Below are positions 1 through 5,348 of a stretch of 5,348 nucleotides of DNA, in pieces. Positions within the stretch are counted from its first letter, which is position 1. The number at the start of each line of letters is the position of its first letter. Position numbers and translations under genes: made by a program. This DNA comes from Thauera sp. Its GTDB lineage: Bacteria; Pseudomonadota; Gammaproteobacteria; Burkholderiales; Rhodocyclaceae. The DNA is taken from positions 1-5,348 of the forward strand of contig JAKLLJ010000238.1 in the NCBI GenBank assembly GCA_023150215.1, in the 5' to 3' direction. The notes under the pieces were generated by a model. That model did no database searches. It saw nothing but the letters and a program-made list of their open reading frames with translations, and was not told the DNA's origin.

Positions 1-688
1 GTCCTAACTCACCCAGTTCGCCGGCGAGGTGGTGGCGCCGCGCAAGGACGCGGTGCGCATCCGCCAGTTCGAATTCATCAGCCTGGCCGAGAACCGCATC
101 CTGCTGATCATCGTCACCACCGGCGGTGACGTGCAGAACCGCCTGCTGCTCACCCGTCGAAGCTACACGCCTGCCGAACTCAACGGCGCCGCTTCCTACC
201 TCAACGAACATCTCGCCGGTCTCTCCTTCGAGGAGATTCGCCGCCGGCTCGGCGACGAGCTGCGCCAGCTGCGCAGCGACATGACCGAGCTGATGACCGC
301 CACGGTCGACGCCGGCACCGAGGCGGCCGAGGACGACGCCACCAGCTACGTCATCTCGGGCGAGACCAACCTGCTCGACATCGACGACCTGTCCTCGAAC
401 ATGTCGCGGCTGCGCGAACTGTTCAAGCTCTTCGAGCAGCGCACCAGCCTGATCCAGCTCCTCGACCTGTCGAACCGCGCCGAGGGCGTGCAGATCTACA
501 TCGGCGGCGAGTCGGGTCTCGCGCCGCTTGACGGCTGCAGCGTGATCACCGCGCCCTATGAGGTGGACGGCCAGGTCGTCGGCTCGCTCGGCGTCATCGG
601 CCCCACCCGCATGGCCTACGACCGCGTCATTCCGATCGTCGACATCACCGCCCGGCTGCTGTCGAACGCCCTTTCCTCCCGGCACTGA
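1..688 (+). CDS. hrcA: Heat-inducible transcription repressor HrcA, C-terminal part (5' end missing)
   Basis: HrcA is the cytosolic repressor that binds CIRCE operators upstream of groESL/dnaK-type heat-shock operons. About 226 codons are readable, from LTQFAG at codon 8-10 onwards to the TGA at 686-688; family members are about 340 residues, so the N-terminal winged-helix DNA-binding part (roughly 115 residues) lies upstream of the window. What remains is the GAF-like and dimerisation region. Landmarks are APRKDAVRIRQFEF, GDVQNR, AGLSFEEIR, the segment EGVQIYIGGES, and the C-terminal APYEVDGQVVGSLGVIGPTRMAYD, a near-signature of HrcA. The homology frame runs through a TAA at 5-7, where I expect a Gln or Asn codon (S-[Q/N]-L-[S/T]-Q-F); this is a nonsense change or an error at the sequence edge. 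A GTG at 29 could be called as a start by software but would be an artefact. hemH follows after 45 bp. Family assignment is firm; intactness is not. Confidence 0.9.
5..7 (+). other. In-frame stop codon (TAA) inside hrcA
   Basis: In the frame that gives the HrcA sequence downstream, bases 2-4 read Ser, 5-7 read TAA, and 8 onwards read Leu-Thr-Gln-Phe-Ala-Gly. HrcA proteins, as I remember them, have Leu-Ser-(Asn/Gln)-Leu-(Ser/Thr)-Gln-Phe-(Val/Ala)-Gly here, so a single C-to-T change of CAA would explain it. The site is four bases from the edge, so a sequencing or assembly error is at least as likely as a real mutation. Confidence 0.6.
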
Positions 689-723
689 AAGCAGCGCCGG
701 GAGCCCCCTACGGCCCCTGCAAC

Positions 724-728
724 AAGGA
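724..728 (+). promoter_or_regulatory. Ribosome binding site of hemH
   Basis: AAGGA lies five bases before the ATG at 734 and is the only purine-rich element at a suitable distance, which supports this start for hemH. Confidence 0.6.
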
Positions 729-733
729 TCCCG

Positions 734-1831
734 ATGTCCCGCTACCGGACCGAACCCGTCTTCCGCCACGACAGCGCCGCCCGCACCGGCGTGTTGCTGG
801 TCAACCTAGGCACCCCTGCCGCCCCCACTGCCGCCGCGCTGCGCCCCTATCTCAAGCAGTTCCTGTCCGACCCGCGCGTGGTCGAGATCCCGCGTGCGGT
901 GTGGTGGCTGATCCTCAACGGCATCATCCTCAACACGCGCCCCAAGGCCTCGGCAAAAAAATACGCCAGCATCTGGACCGACGAGGGCTCGCCGCTGATG
1001 GTGCACACCATGCGCCAGAGCAAGCTGCTTGCCGGTTACCTGGCCAAGGCCGGCCACGACGACCTCGACGTCGATTTCGCGATGCGCTACGGAGCGCCCT
1101 CGATCGAAGACACCCTGGACGCGATGCGCGCGCGCGGCTGCACCCGCATCCTGGTGGTGCCGATGTATCCGCAGTATTCCGCCAGCACCACCGCGACCGT
1201 CAGCGACGAGGTCGGGCGCTGTCTCGCGCGCTGGCGCAACCAGCCCGAGATGCGCTTCGTGCGCGACTTCAACGACCATCCCGGCTACATCGCCGCGCTC
1301 GTGCGCAGCGTGCGCGAACACTGGCAGGTCCACGGCGAACCGGAGCGGCTGCTGCTCAGCTTTCATGGCGTGCCGCGGCGCTCGCTCGAGCTCGGCGACC
1401 CCTATCATTGCGAATGCCACAAGACCGGCCGCCTGGTGGCGGAGGGCCTGGGCGTGGCGCGCGAACGCGTACTGGTCACCTTCCAGTCACGCTTCGGCAA
1501 GGCGGAGTGGCTCAAGCCCTATACCCAGCCCACACTCGAACACCTCGCCGCGCAGGGCGTGCGCAGGGTCGACGTGATGTGCCCCGGTTTCGTCGCCGAC
1601 TGTCTGGAAACGCTGGAGGAGATCGCGCTCGAGTGCAAGGAGGCCTTTCTGGAAAAAGGCGGCCAGAGCTTCCACTACATTCCCTGCCTGAACGAGCGCC
1701 ACGACTGGATCGAGGGACTCACCTCGCTGATCCACAGCCACCTCGGCAACTGGCTGGAGATAACGCCGCCCGACGCGAGCGCGCGTCTGGCCACGCTCGA
1801 GCGCGCCCGCACGCTCGGCGCAGGGCAGTAA
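734..1831 (+). CDS. hemH: Ferrochelatase (protoporphyrin ferrochelatase) HemH
   Basis: HemH inserts Fe2+ into protoporphyrin IX, the last step of protohaem synthesis, in the cytosol or at the inner membrane surface. The 365-residue product is of normal full length. The N-terminal VLLVNLGTP segment (about residues 20-28) and SDPRVVEIP are typical. RILVVPMYPQYSASTTA (about 138-155) is the conserved porphyrin-cleft segment. LLLSFHGVP carries the expected catalytic/metal His at residue 211, followed by YHCECHKT (H225, C226, C228, H229), VTFQSRFGKAEWLKPYT, and CPGFVADCLETLEEI, whose Glu292 matches the second conserved active-site acid. No key residue is missing. The ATG at 734 is preceded by AAGGA at 724-728 with 5 nt spacing. 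It lies 45 bp behind hrcA on the same strand with no terminator between them, so the two are probably co-transcribed. The kinase gene converges from downstream. Confidence 0.97.
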   Translation: MSRYRTEPVFRHDSAARTGVLLVNLGTPAAPTAAALRPYLKQFLSDPRVVEIPRAVWWLILNGIILNTRPKASAKKYASIWTDEGSPLMVHTMRQSKLLAGYLAKAGHDDLDVDFAMRYGAPSIEDTLDAMRARGCTRILVVPMYPQYSASTTATVSDEVGRCLARWRNQPEMRFVRDFNDHPGYIAALVRSVREHWQVHGEPERLLLSFHGVPRRSLELGDPYHCECHKTGRLVAEGLGVARERVLVTFQSRFGKAEWLKPYTQPTLEHLAAQGVRRVDVMCPGFVADCLETLEEIALECKEAFLEKGGQSFHYIPCLNERHDWIEGLTSLIHSHLGNWLEITPPDASARLATLERARTLGAGQ

Positions 1832-1881
1832 GCCGCGCCGGCGCACGCTCGGGCAACGGTCTTGCGCGCGCGCCAGCGCGC

Positions 1882-3246
1882 TCAATAGTCGGCGATCTGC
1901 AGGTCTGGGCTCAGCGGCGCCGAGCGCAAGGCGCGCACGGCCGCCGGCGCATGCGCTGCGCCCTGGCGCGCGACCACGGCGAAGCGTCGCACCGCCACGG
2001 TGCCGAGCTGACGGCGGAAGCGCTCGAGCACTTCCTCGCTGGCGAGCGCGAGCGCTGCCGGATTGACCTCGAGGTAGCTCAGCTCGTCGAGCGACACCAC
2101 GCTGAACAGCTGTCGGTGCTCGAGCGCGTCGAGCCAGGCGCTCTCGCCGAAAACCTCGCCGGGACCGGCATCCATCACCCGGCGACCGTCGACGGACAGC
2201 TCGACCTTGCCCTCCATGACGATGCCGAAGCGCTGGTCGATCTCGCCCTCACGGATCAAACCGAGGTCGCTGCCCACCTTCCGCCAGGCACAGATCCGCA
2301 TCACCTCCCACAGGTCGACGTCCTCGAACTCGGTGAAGAAGGCGAGCTTGCGCAAGCGTGCGAAGCGCGCCGCGTCGTGATGCACCTGCCCCTCGTCGAG
2401 GATCTGGTAGCGCACCGCGGCCAGATCCTTGGCGAACTCCGCACCGTTTCGATAGCGCGAATAAAGATCCTTCTCGAGCGCCTTGCGAATCACCGCATCC
2501 ATCTGCTCGGGGACCTCGGGATTGAGCTGCGACACCGACGGCGGGTCGGCGTTGATGATTTTGTAGACGAGCTGCGCCGGATTGTTGGCGCGAAAGGGCA
2601 AGCGACCAGCGAGCATGTGGAAGAGCAGCACGCCGAGCGAGTAGAGGTCGGTCTTCTGGTTGAGCGGGTAGCCCTTGATCTGCTCCGGACTCATGTAGGC
2701 GGGCGAACCCACGCCCATGATGAAGGTCGAGTCGGTATCGAGCTTCTTGTTGATGTTGAGCGCCAGCCCGAAGTCGGTGATCTTCACGTTGTCCTGGTCG
2801 TCGACCAGAATGTTCGCCGGCTTGATGTCGCGATGCACGATGCCCTGGCGGTAGGCATGATCGAGCGCCATGCAACACTTGAACACGATCCCGATCGTGC
2901 GATGGATGGGCAGCAAGTTCTGGAAGCTGCAGTAGCGCTCGAGAGAGCCACCCGAAAAATACTCCATCACCACGTAGGCCTGCTCGGGCTCGATCGAAGC
3001 GTCGTGAATGCGGATGATGTTGGGGTGATCGAGACGGCCCGACACCACGCGCTCGGCCTTCAGCAGCTTGATCAGGCGACGGTTCCACTTCGCCTCGTCG
3101 CGCGACTTGTCGTCGAAGCGGACGTGCTTGAGCGCCACCGGCTCGGCGTAGTCGGGGCTTTCGGCAAGATAGACCACGGCCGTGGCACCACGGCCGATCT
3201 CCTTGATGATCCTGTATTTGCCGATGCGTTCGGGAGTCCGGTTCAT
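1882..3246 (-). CDS. Soluble Hanks-type Ser/Thr protein kinase with C-terminal cyclic-nucleotide-binding-like domain
   Basis: The product is 454 residues. Residues about 10-280 form a complete eukaryotic-like kinase: glycine loop G18-R-G20 to V25, ATP-anchoring K40 (VALKH), probable helix-C Glu E65, catalytic loop H138-R139-D140 with K142 and N145, D158-F-G160, activation segment from T171 to S186-P-E188, and the D200 segment (TDLYSLGVLLF). All catalytic residues are present, so it should be active, and it is an RD kinase, often regulated on the activation loop. Residues about 300-420 match a CRP/cNMP-binding domain: LIREGE (330-335), FGIVMEGKVELSV (340-352), and the cassette FGES (366-369) with R378. 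There is no signal peptide or membrane span, so the protein is cytosolic. The start is set by the kinase boundary; no good ribosome site lies in front of it (AGGAA is 19 nt away). An in-frame ATG at 3306 behind GGGTG would add 20 residues. It is a lone minus-strand gene; its ligand and targets are unknown. Domain calls are firm, the role is inference. Confidence 0.93.
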   Translation of the reverse strand: MNRTPERIGKYRIIKEIGRGATAVVYLAESPDYAEPVALKHVRFDDKSRDEAKWNRRLIKLLKAERVVSGRLDHPNIIRIHDASIEPEQAYVVMEYFSGGSLERYCSFQNLLPIHRTIGIVFKCCMALDHAYRQGIVHRDIKPANILVDDQDNVKITDFGLALNINKKLDTDSTFIMGVGSPAYMSPEQIKGYPLNQKTDLYSLGVLLFHMLAGRLPFRANNPAQLVYKIINADPPSVSQLNPEVPEQMDAVIRKALEKDLYSRYRNGAEFAKDLAAVRYQILDEGQVHHDAARFARLRKLAFFTEFEDVDLWEVMRICAWRKVGSDLGLIREGEIDQRFGIVMEGKVELSVDGRRVMDAGPGEVFGESAWLDALEHRQLFSVVSLDELSYLEVNPAALALASEEVLERFRRQLGTVAVRRFAVVARQGAAHAPAAVRALRSAPLSPDLQIADY

Positions 3247-3435
3247 GCTGTCGAGCGATGCGCGATTCCTGCGCGGCTGGCAGGCGTGATGCCGCGATTG
3301 TTGCATGAACCGCACCCATGCGTGAGCCCCGTCGGTGTGCTTGCTTGCGCAAAGTCGGCGTGGCAGCGTTGTCCGCCGCCGGCATCGCATGCTTGAATGG
3401 CAGCCCCTTGTCCTCGAACCTCGCGTGGAGCCCCC
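3247..3435. other. Divergent intergenic region between kinase and deaminase genes
   Basis: These 189 bp must hold the promoter of the minus-strand kinase and probably one for the plus-strand deaminase. No convincing -35/-10 pair was seen on either strand. Two small symmetric elements are present: a perfect 8-bp palindrome TTGCGCAA at 3345-3352, and a 5-bp inverted repeat GCATG/CATGC (3303-3307 and 3317-3321) with a 9-nt gap. Both are short enough to be chance in DNA of this composition. If the alternative ATGs (3306 on minus, 3397 on plus) were used, the region would shrink to about 90 bp. Confidence 0.5.
3427..3430 (+). promoter_or_regulatory. Ribosome binding site that favours the TTG start of the deaminase gene
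   Basis: GGAG, in the context GTGGAG, lies five bases before TTG at 3436. The upstream in-frame ATG at 3397 has no purine-rich element at a usable distance, and the 13 residues it would add (MAAPCPRTSRGAP) do not look like part of the amidohydrolase fold, which begins with the strand VDLLINARWTV. Confidence 0.6.
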
Positions 3436-4755
3436 TTGAACGAGTCCGTTGACCTGCTGATCAACGCGCGCTGGACCGTGCCTGTCCAGCCGTCCGGCAT
3501 CGTCTTCGACGAGCACGCCGTGGCGGTGCGCGCCGGACGCATCGTTGCCGTGCTGCCGCAGGCCGAAGCCCGCGCCCGATTCGCCGCCGTGCGCACGGTC
3601 GAGCTGCCACGGCACTTGCTGATCCCCGGCCTGGTTAACCTGCATACCCACGCAGCGATGAGCCTGTTGCGCGGCATCGCCGACGACCTGCCGCTGATGC
3701 GCTGGCTGCAGGAAGCGATCTGGCCCGCCGAAAGCCGCCATGTCGACGCCACCTTCGTGCGGGACGGCACCCGGCTGGCCGCGGCCGAAATGATCCGCGG
3801 CGGGATCACCACCTGCAACGACATGTATTTCCATCCCGAAGCCGCCGCCGAGGCCTTTGCCGAGGTCGGCATGCGGGCGGTGGTGGGCGCGGTGATGCTG
3901 GAGTTTCCGACCCCGTATGCGAGCGACGCCGCGGACTACCTGCGCAAGGGCCTCGCCGCGCGCGACCGCTGGCAGGGCCATCCCCTGATCGGTTTCTCGA
4001 TCGCGCCCCACGCGCCCTACACGGTTGCCGACGCGAGCTTCATCCATGCGCGCGCGATCGCCGACGAGCTCGGGCTGCCGATCCACATTCATGTCCACGA
4101 GACTGCGCACGAAGTCGCCGACGCCCTCGCAGCCCATGGCTGCCGGCCGCTCGCCCGCCTCGCACGGCTCGGTCTGCTCGGGCGCAACTTCATCGGCGTG
4201 CACGCCGTGCATCTCGACGAAGCCGACATCGAACTACTTGCCCGCCACGGCTGCAGCGTCGCCCACTGCCCAAGCTCGAACATGAAGCTGGCGAGCGGGA
4301 TCGCACCGGTGCCACGCCTGCTCGCGGCCGGCGTGCCGGTCGGCCTCGGCAGCGACGGCGCGGCGAGCAACAACCGCCTCGACCTGATCCAGGAGATGCG
4401 CCACGCTGCGCTCCTCGCCAAGGTCGGCAGCCTGGACGCGACCGTCGTGCCGGCCCACACTGCCCTGCGCATGGCCACGCTAGACGGCGCCCGCGCGCTC
4501 GGCATGGACGACCGGATCGGTTCGATCGAGACTGGCAAATTCGCCGACCTTTGCGCGATCGATCTCGCGCCCATTGCCTGCCAGCCCTGTTTCGATCCGG
4601 TGTCGCATCTCGTGTACGTGTGCGGTCGCGAGAATGTGTCGCACGTCTGGATCGGCGGCGAAACCCGCGTGGACAAAGGCATCTCGCTGTTGCATATTAA
4701 CGACACCGAATTGCTGCGGATCGTGTCGATGTGGCAAACTAAGCTCGGTAATTGA
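3436..4755 (+). CDS. mtaD: Amidohydrolase, TRZ/ATZ family; probable 5'-methylthioadenosine/S-adenosylhomocysteine deaminase
   Basis: This is a cytosolic metal-dependent deaminase of the amidohydrolase superfamily. The closest group, from memory, hydrolytically deaminates methylthioadenosine and S-adenosylhomocysteine to the inosine forms; relatives act on triazines, guanine or other aminopurines, so the substrate is inferred. From the TTG start it has 439 residues, the usual length. A small N-terminal beta section (about 1-60) leads into the barrel. Metal and catalytic residues are visible: H70-T-H72 in LVNLHTHAAM, H192 in IAPHAPYT, H219-V-H-E222 in HIHVHETAHE, the GVHAVHLDE strand, HCPSSNMKLASG, and D307 in LGSDGAASNN. 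The order and spacing fit the Thermotoga deaminase pattern (two His, His, Glu, Asp). The C-terminal segment returns to the beta section with GSIETGKFADL. The start is TTG because of the GGAG in front; ATG at 3397 would give 452 residues. No terminator was seen before ompA. Confidence 0.9.
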   Translation: MNESVDLLINARWTVPVQPSGIVFDEHAVAVRAGRIVAVLPQAEARARFAAVRTVELPRHLLIPGLVNLHTHAAMSLLRGIADDLPLMRWLQEAIWPAESRHVDATFVRDGTRLAAAEMIRGGITTCNDMYFHPEAAAEAFAEVGMRAVVGAVMLEFPTPYASDAADYLRKGLAARDRWQGHPLIGFSIAPHAPYTVADASFIHARAIADELGLPIHIHVHETAHEVADALAAHGCRPLARLARLGLLGRNFIGVHAVHLDEADIELLARHGCSVAHCPSSNMKLASGIAPVPRLLAAGVPVGLGSDGAASNNRLDLIQEMRHAALLAKVGSLDATVVPAHTALRMATLDGARALGMDDRIGSIETGKFADLCAIDLAPIACQPCFDPVSHLVYVCGRENVSHVWIGGETRVDKGISLLHINDTELLRIVSMWQTKLGN

Positions 4756-4761
4756 ACTGGA

Positions 4762-4767
4762 TATAGT
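4762..4767 (+). promoter_or_regulatory. Candidate -10 element of an ompA promoter
   Basis: TATAGT matches the sigma-70 -10 consensus at five of six positions and lies just after the deaminase stop, in a stretch noticeably richer in A/T than its surroundings. It would give a leader of roughly 85 nt before the ompA ATG. No good -35 hexamer lies 16-18 bp upstream, and the TG at 4758-4759 is one base off the extended -10 position, so the call is tentative. Confidence 0.3.
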
Positions 4768-4845
4768 GGTACAAACCGACGCGAAGACGGCAGATTTGTT
4801 GCTCTTCATTTCGTTTAGTGGCAGTTCCGGCGACTCGCCCTTCAA

Positions 4846-4851
4846 AGAGGA
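4846..4851 (+). promoter_or_regulatory. Ribosome binding site of ompA
   Basis: AGAGGA ends four bases before the ATG at 4856 and is a strong Shine-Dalgarno match, consistent with the high expression usual for OmpA-type proteins. It fixes the start, which is also directly followed by a good signal peptide. Confidence 0.7.
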
Positions 4852-4855
4852 AACC

Positions 4856-5348
4856 ATGACCAAACAAACCAAGAAGCAGATGCTCATGCTGGCCGCCATC
4901 GCCTCGATCGGCCTGTCCGCCCCGAGCGCTTTCGCTCAAGTCAACGACGTCGTCGTCGCCGGCAAGGGTGAAATTCCCTACGTGATCGACGCTCGCAACG
5001 TCGTCGCCCGCAGCGGTGCCGGTCTGTGCTGGCGCACGGGTTACTGGAGCCCTGCCGCCGCGTCGACCGCGCTGGCAGGTAACCTGCCCGTCGGTTGCGC
5101 CTGCGACAAGGACATCGTCCCGGCCGACAAGTGCACCGTGAAGACTGCCGCTCAGGCCGCTCCGAAGCCCACCGCCGACAAGGTCAAGCTCTCGGCCGAC
5201 GCCCTGTTCGACTTCGACAAGGCCGTGCTGAAGACTGAAGGCAAGGCCAAGCTCGACCAACTGGCCGCTCAAGCCAAGTCGCTCAAGCTCGAAGTCATCC
5301 TCGCCGTCGGCCACACCGACCGCCTGGGTTCCAACACCTACAACCAGC
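4856..5348 (+). CDS. ompA: OmpA/RmpM-family peptidoglycan-binding envelope protein, N-terminal part (3' end beyond window)
   Basis: The first 164 codons are present; the frame is open at the window end. Residues 1-27 are a signal peptide: basic start (K3, K6, K7), hydrophobic core (about 9-22), and the site A25-F-A27 before Q28. Mature residues 28-95 are a short region with GLCWRTGYWSPA (C58) and further cysteines C81, C83 and C93; four cysteines in the periplasm could form disulfides. A short Ala/Pro/Lys linker (about 97-108) leads to the OmpA C-terminal domain, seen as LFDFDKAVLK (117-126) and VGHTDRLGSNTYNQ (151-164), where D155 matches the Asp that binds diaminopimelate in E. coli OmpA. 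There is no room for an eight-strand beta-barrel, so this is the short betaproteobacterial form recalling neisserial RmpM, which ties outer-membrane porins to peptidoglycan. More frequent GCT, GGT and CAA codons than in the neighbours suggest high expression. The Arg partner of D155 should lie just downstream. Confidence 0.93.
   Translation, partial: MTKQTKKQMLMLAAIASIGLSAPSAFAQVNDVVVAGKGEIPYVIDARNVVARSGAGLCWRTGYWSPAAASTALAGNLPVGCACDKDIVPADKCTVKTAAQAAPKPTADKVKLSADALFDFDKAVLKTEGKAKLDQLAAQAKSLKLEVILAVGHTDRLGSNTYNQ

Noticed and set aside
691..720. Imperfect hairpin (GCAG/CTGC and GCCG/CGGC) between hrcA and hemH
   Set aside because: The stem is bulged and lacks a following T-run, and the gap is only 45 bp before a co-directional gene with its own ribosome site; it does not look like a terminator or riboswitch.
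689..733. CIRCE operator search near hrcA
   Set aside because: No TTAGCACTC/GAGTGCTAA inverted repeat is visible here or in the other intergenic regions; the hrcA promoter itself lies outside the window.
806..1420. 204-codon minus-strand frame antisense to hemH
   Set aside because: It opposes a fully conserved ferrochelatase, has no ribosome site or domain, and is His/Ala/Arg-rich like other shadows here.
1866..1881. GCGCGC/GCGCGC hairpin with a 4-nt loop between the convergent hemH and kinase stops
   Set aside because: It could end transcription from both sides, but the stem is only six alternating G/C pairs with no T-run on either side, and such stretches are common by chance in this DNA. 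A bidirectional terminator is possible but not supported.
901..3396. 831-codon plus-strand open frame running through hemH and antisense to the kinase gene
   Set aside because: It is out of frame with hemH and antisense to the kinase, both of which have complete motif sets. The translation is Arg/Ala/His-rich with no recognisable domain, as expected for a shadow frame in high-GC DNA.
3247..4212. Upstream extension of the kinase frame on the minus strand to a 776-residue product
   Set aside because: The extension is antisense to the deaminase gene, has low-complexity composition and no domain; the kinase fold begins properly just after the ATG at 3246.
4739..5314. 191-codon minus-strand frame antisense to ompA
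   Set aside because: The plus strand has a signal peptide, strong ribosome site and OmpA motifs in this stretch; the Gly/Val/Asp-rich antisense product is a shadow of the codon bias.

Overview
The window is high-GC, gene-dense chromosomal DNA with ordinary housekeeping content. Protein sequence and gene style point to a betaproteobacterium, most likely of the Azoarcus/Thauera group (Rhodocyclales). This assignment is recalled family resemblance, not a search: the HrcA C-terminus, the HemH with a YHCECH motif, and the short barrel-less OmpA resembling neisserial RmpM all look betaproteobacterial. No tRNA, rRNA, IS element, CRISPR array, att site or phage gene was seen.

Layout. Positions 1-688 (+) hold the C-terminal two thirds of hrcA, the heat-shock repressor; its 5' end lies outside the window and an in-frame TAA sits at 5-7. 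Positions 734-1831 (+) hold hemH (ferrochelatase), 45 bp behind hrcA and probably co-transcribed. Converging on it, with 50 bp between the two stops, is a minus-strand gene at 1882-3246 for a soluble Hanks-type Ser/Thr kinase fused to a C-terminal cyclic-nucleotide-binding-like domain. A 189-bp divergent intergenic region (3247-3435) separates it from an amidohydrolase of the MTA/SAH deaminase (TRZ/ATZ) family at 3436-4755 (+), which probably starts at TTG. A 100-bp AT-richer leader then precedes ompA (4856 to the window end, +), a secreted OmpA/RmpM-type peptidoglycan-binding envelope protein cut by the window edge.

The genes do not form one pathway: they cover stress regulation, the last step of haem synthesis, signalling, nucleoside salvage or detoxification, and envelope anchoring. 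The most interesting object is the kinase-cNBD fusion. It has the two module types of eukaryotic cyclic-nucleotide-dependent kinases in reverse order, and an atypical phosphate-binding cassette. No convincing undescribed multi-gene system was found. Long extra reading frames antisense to hemH, the kinase and the deaminase are high-GC shadows.
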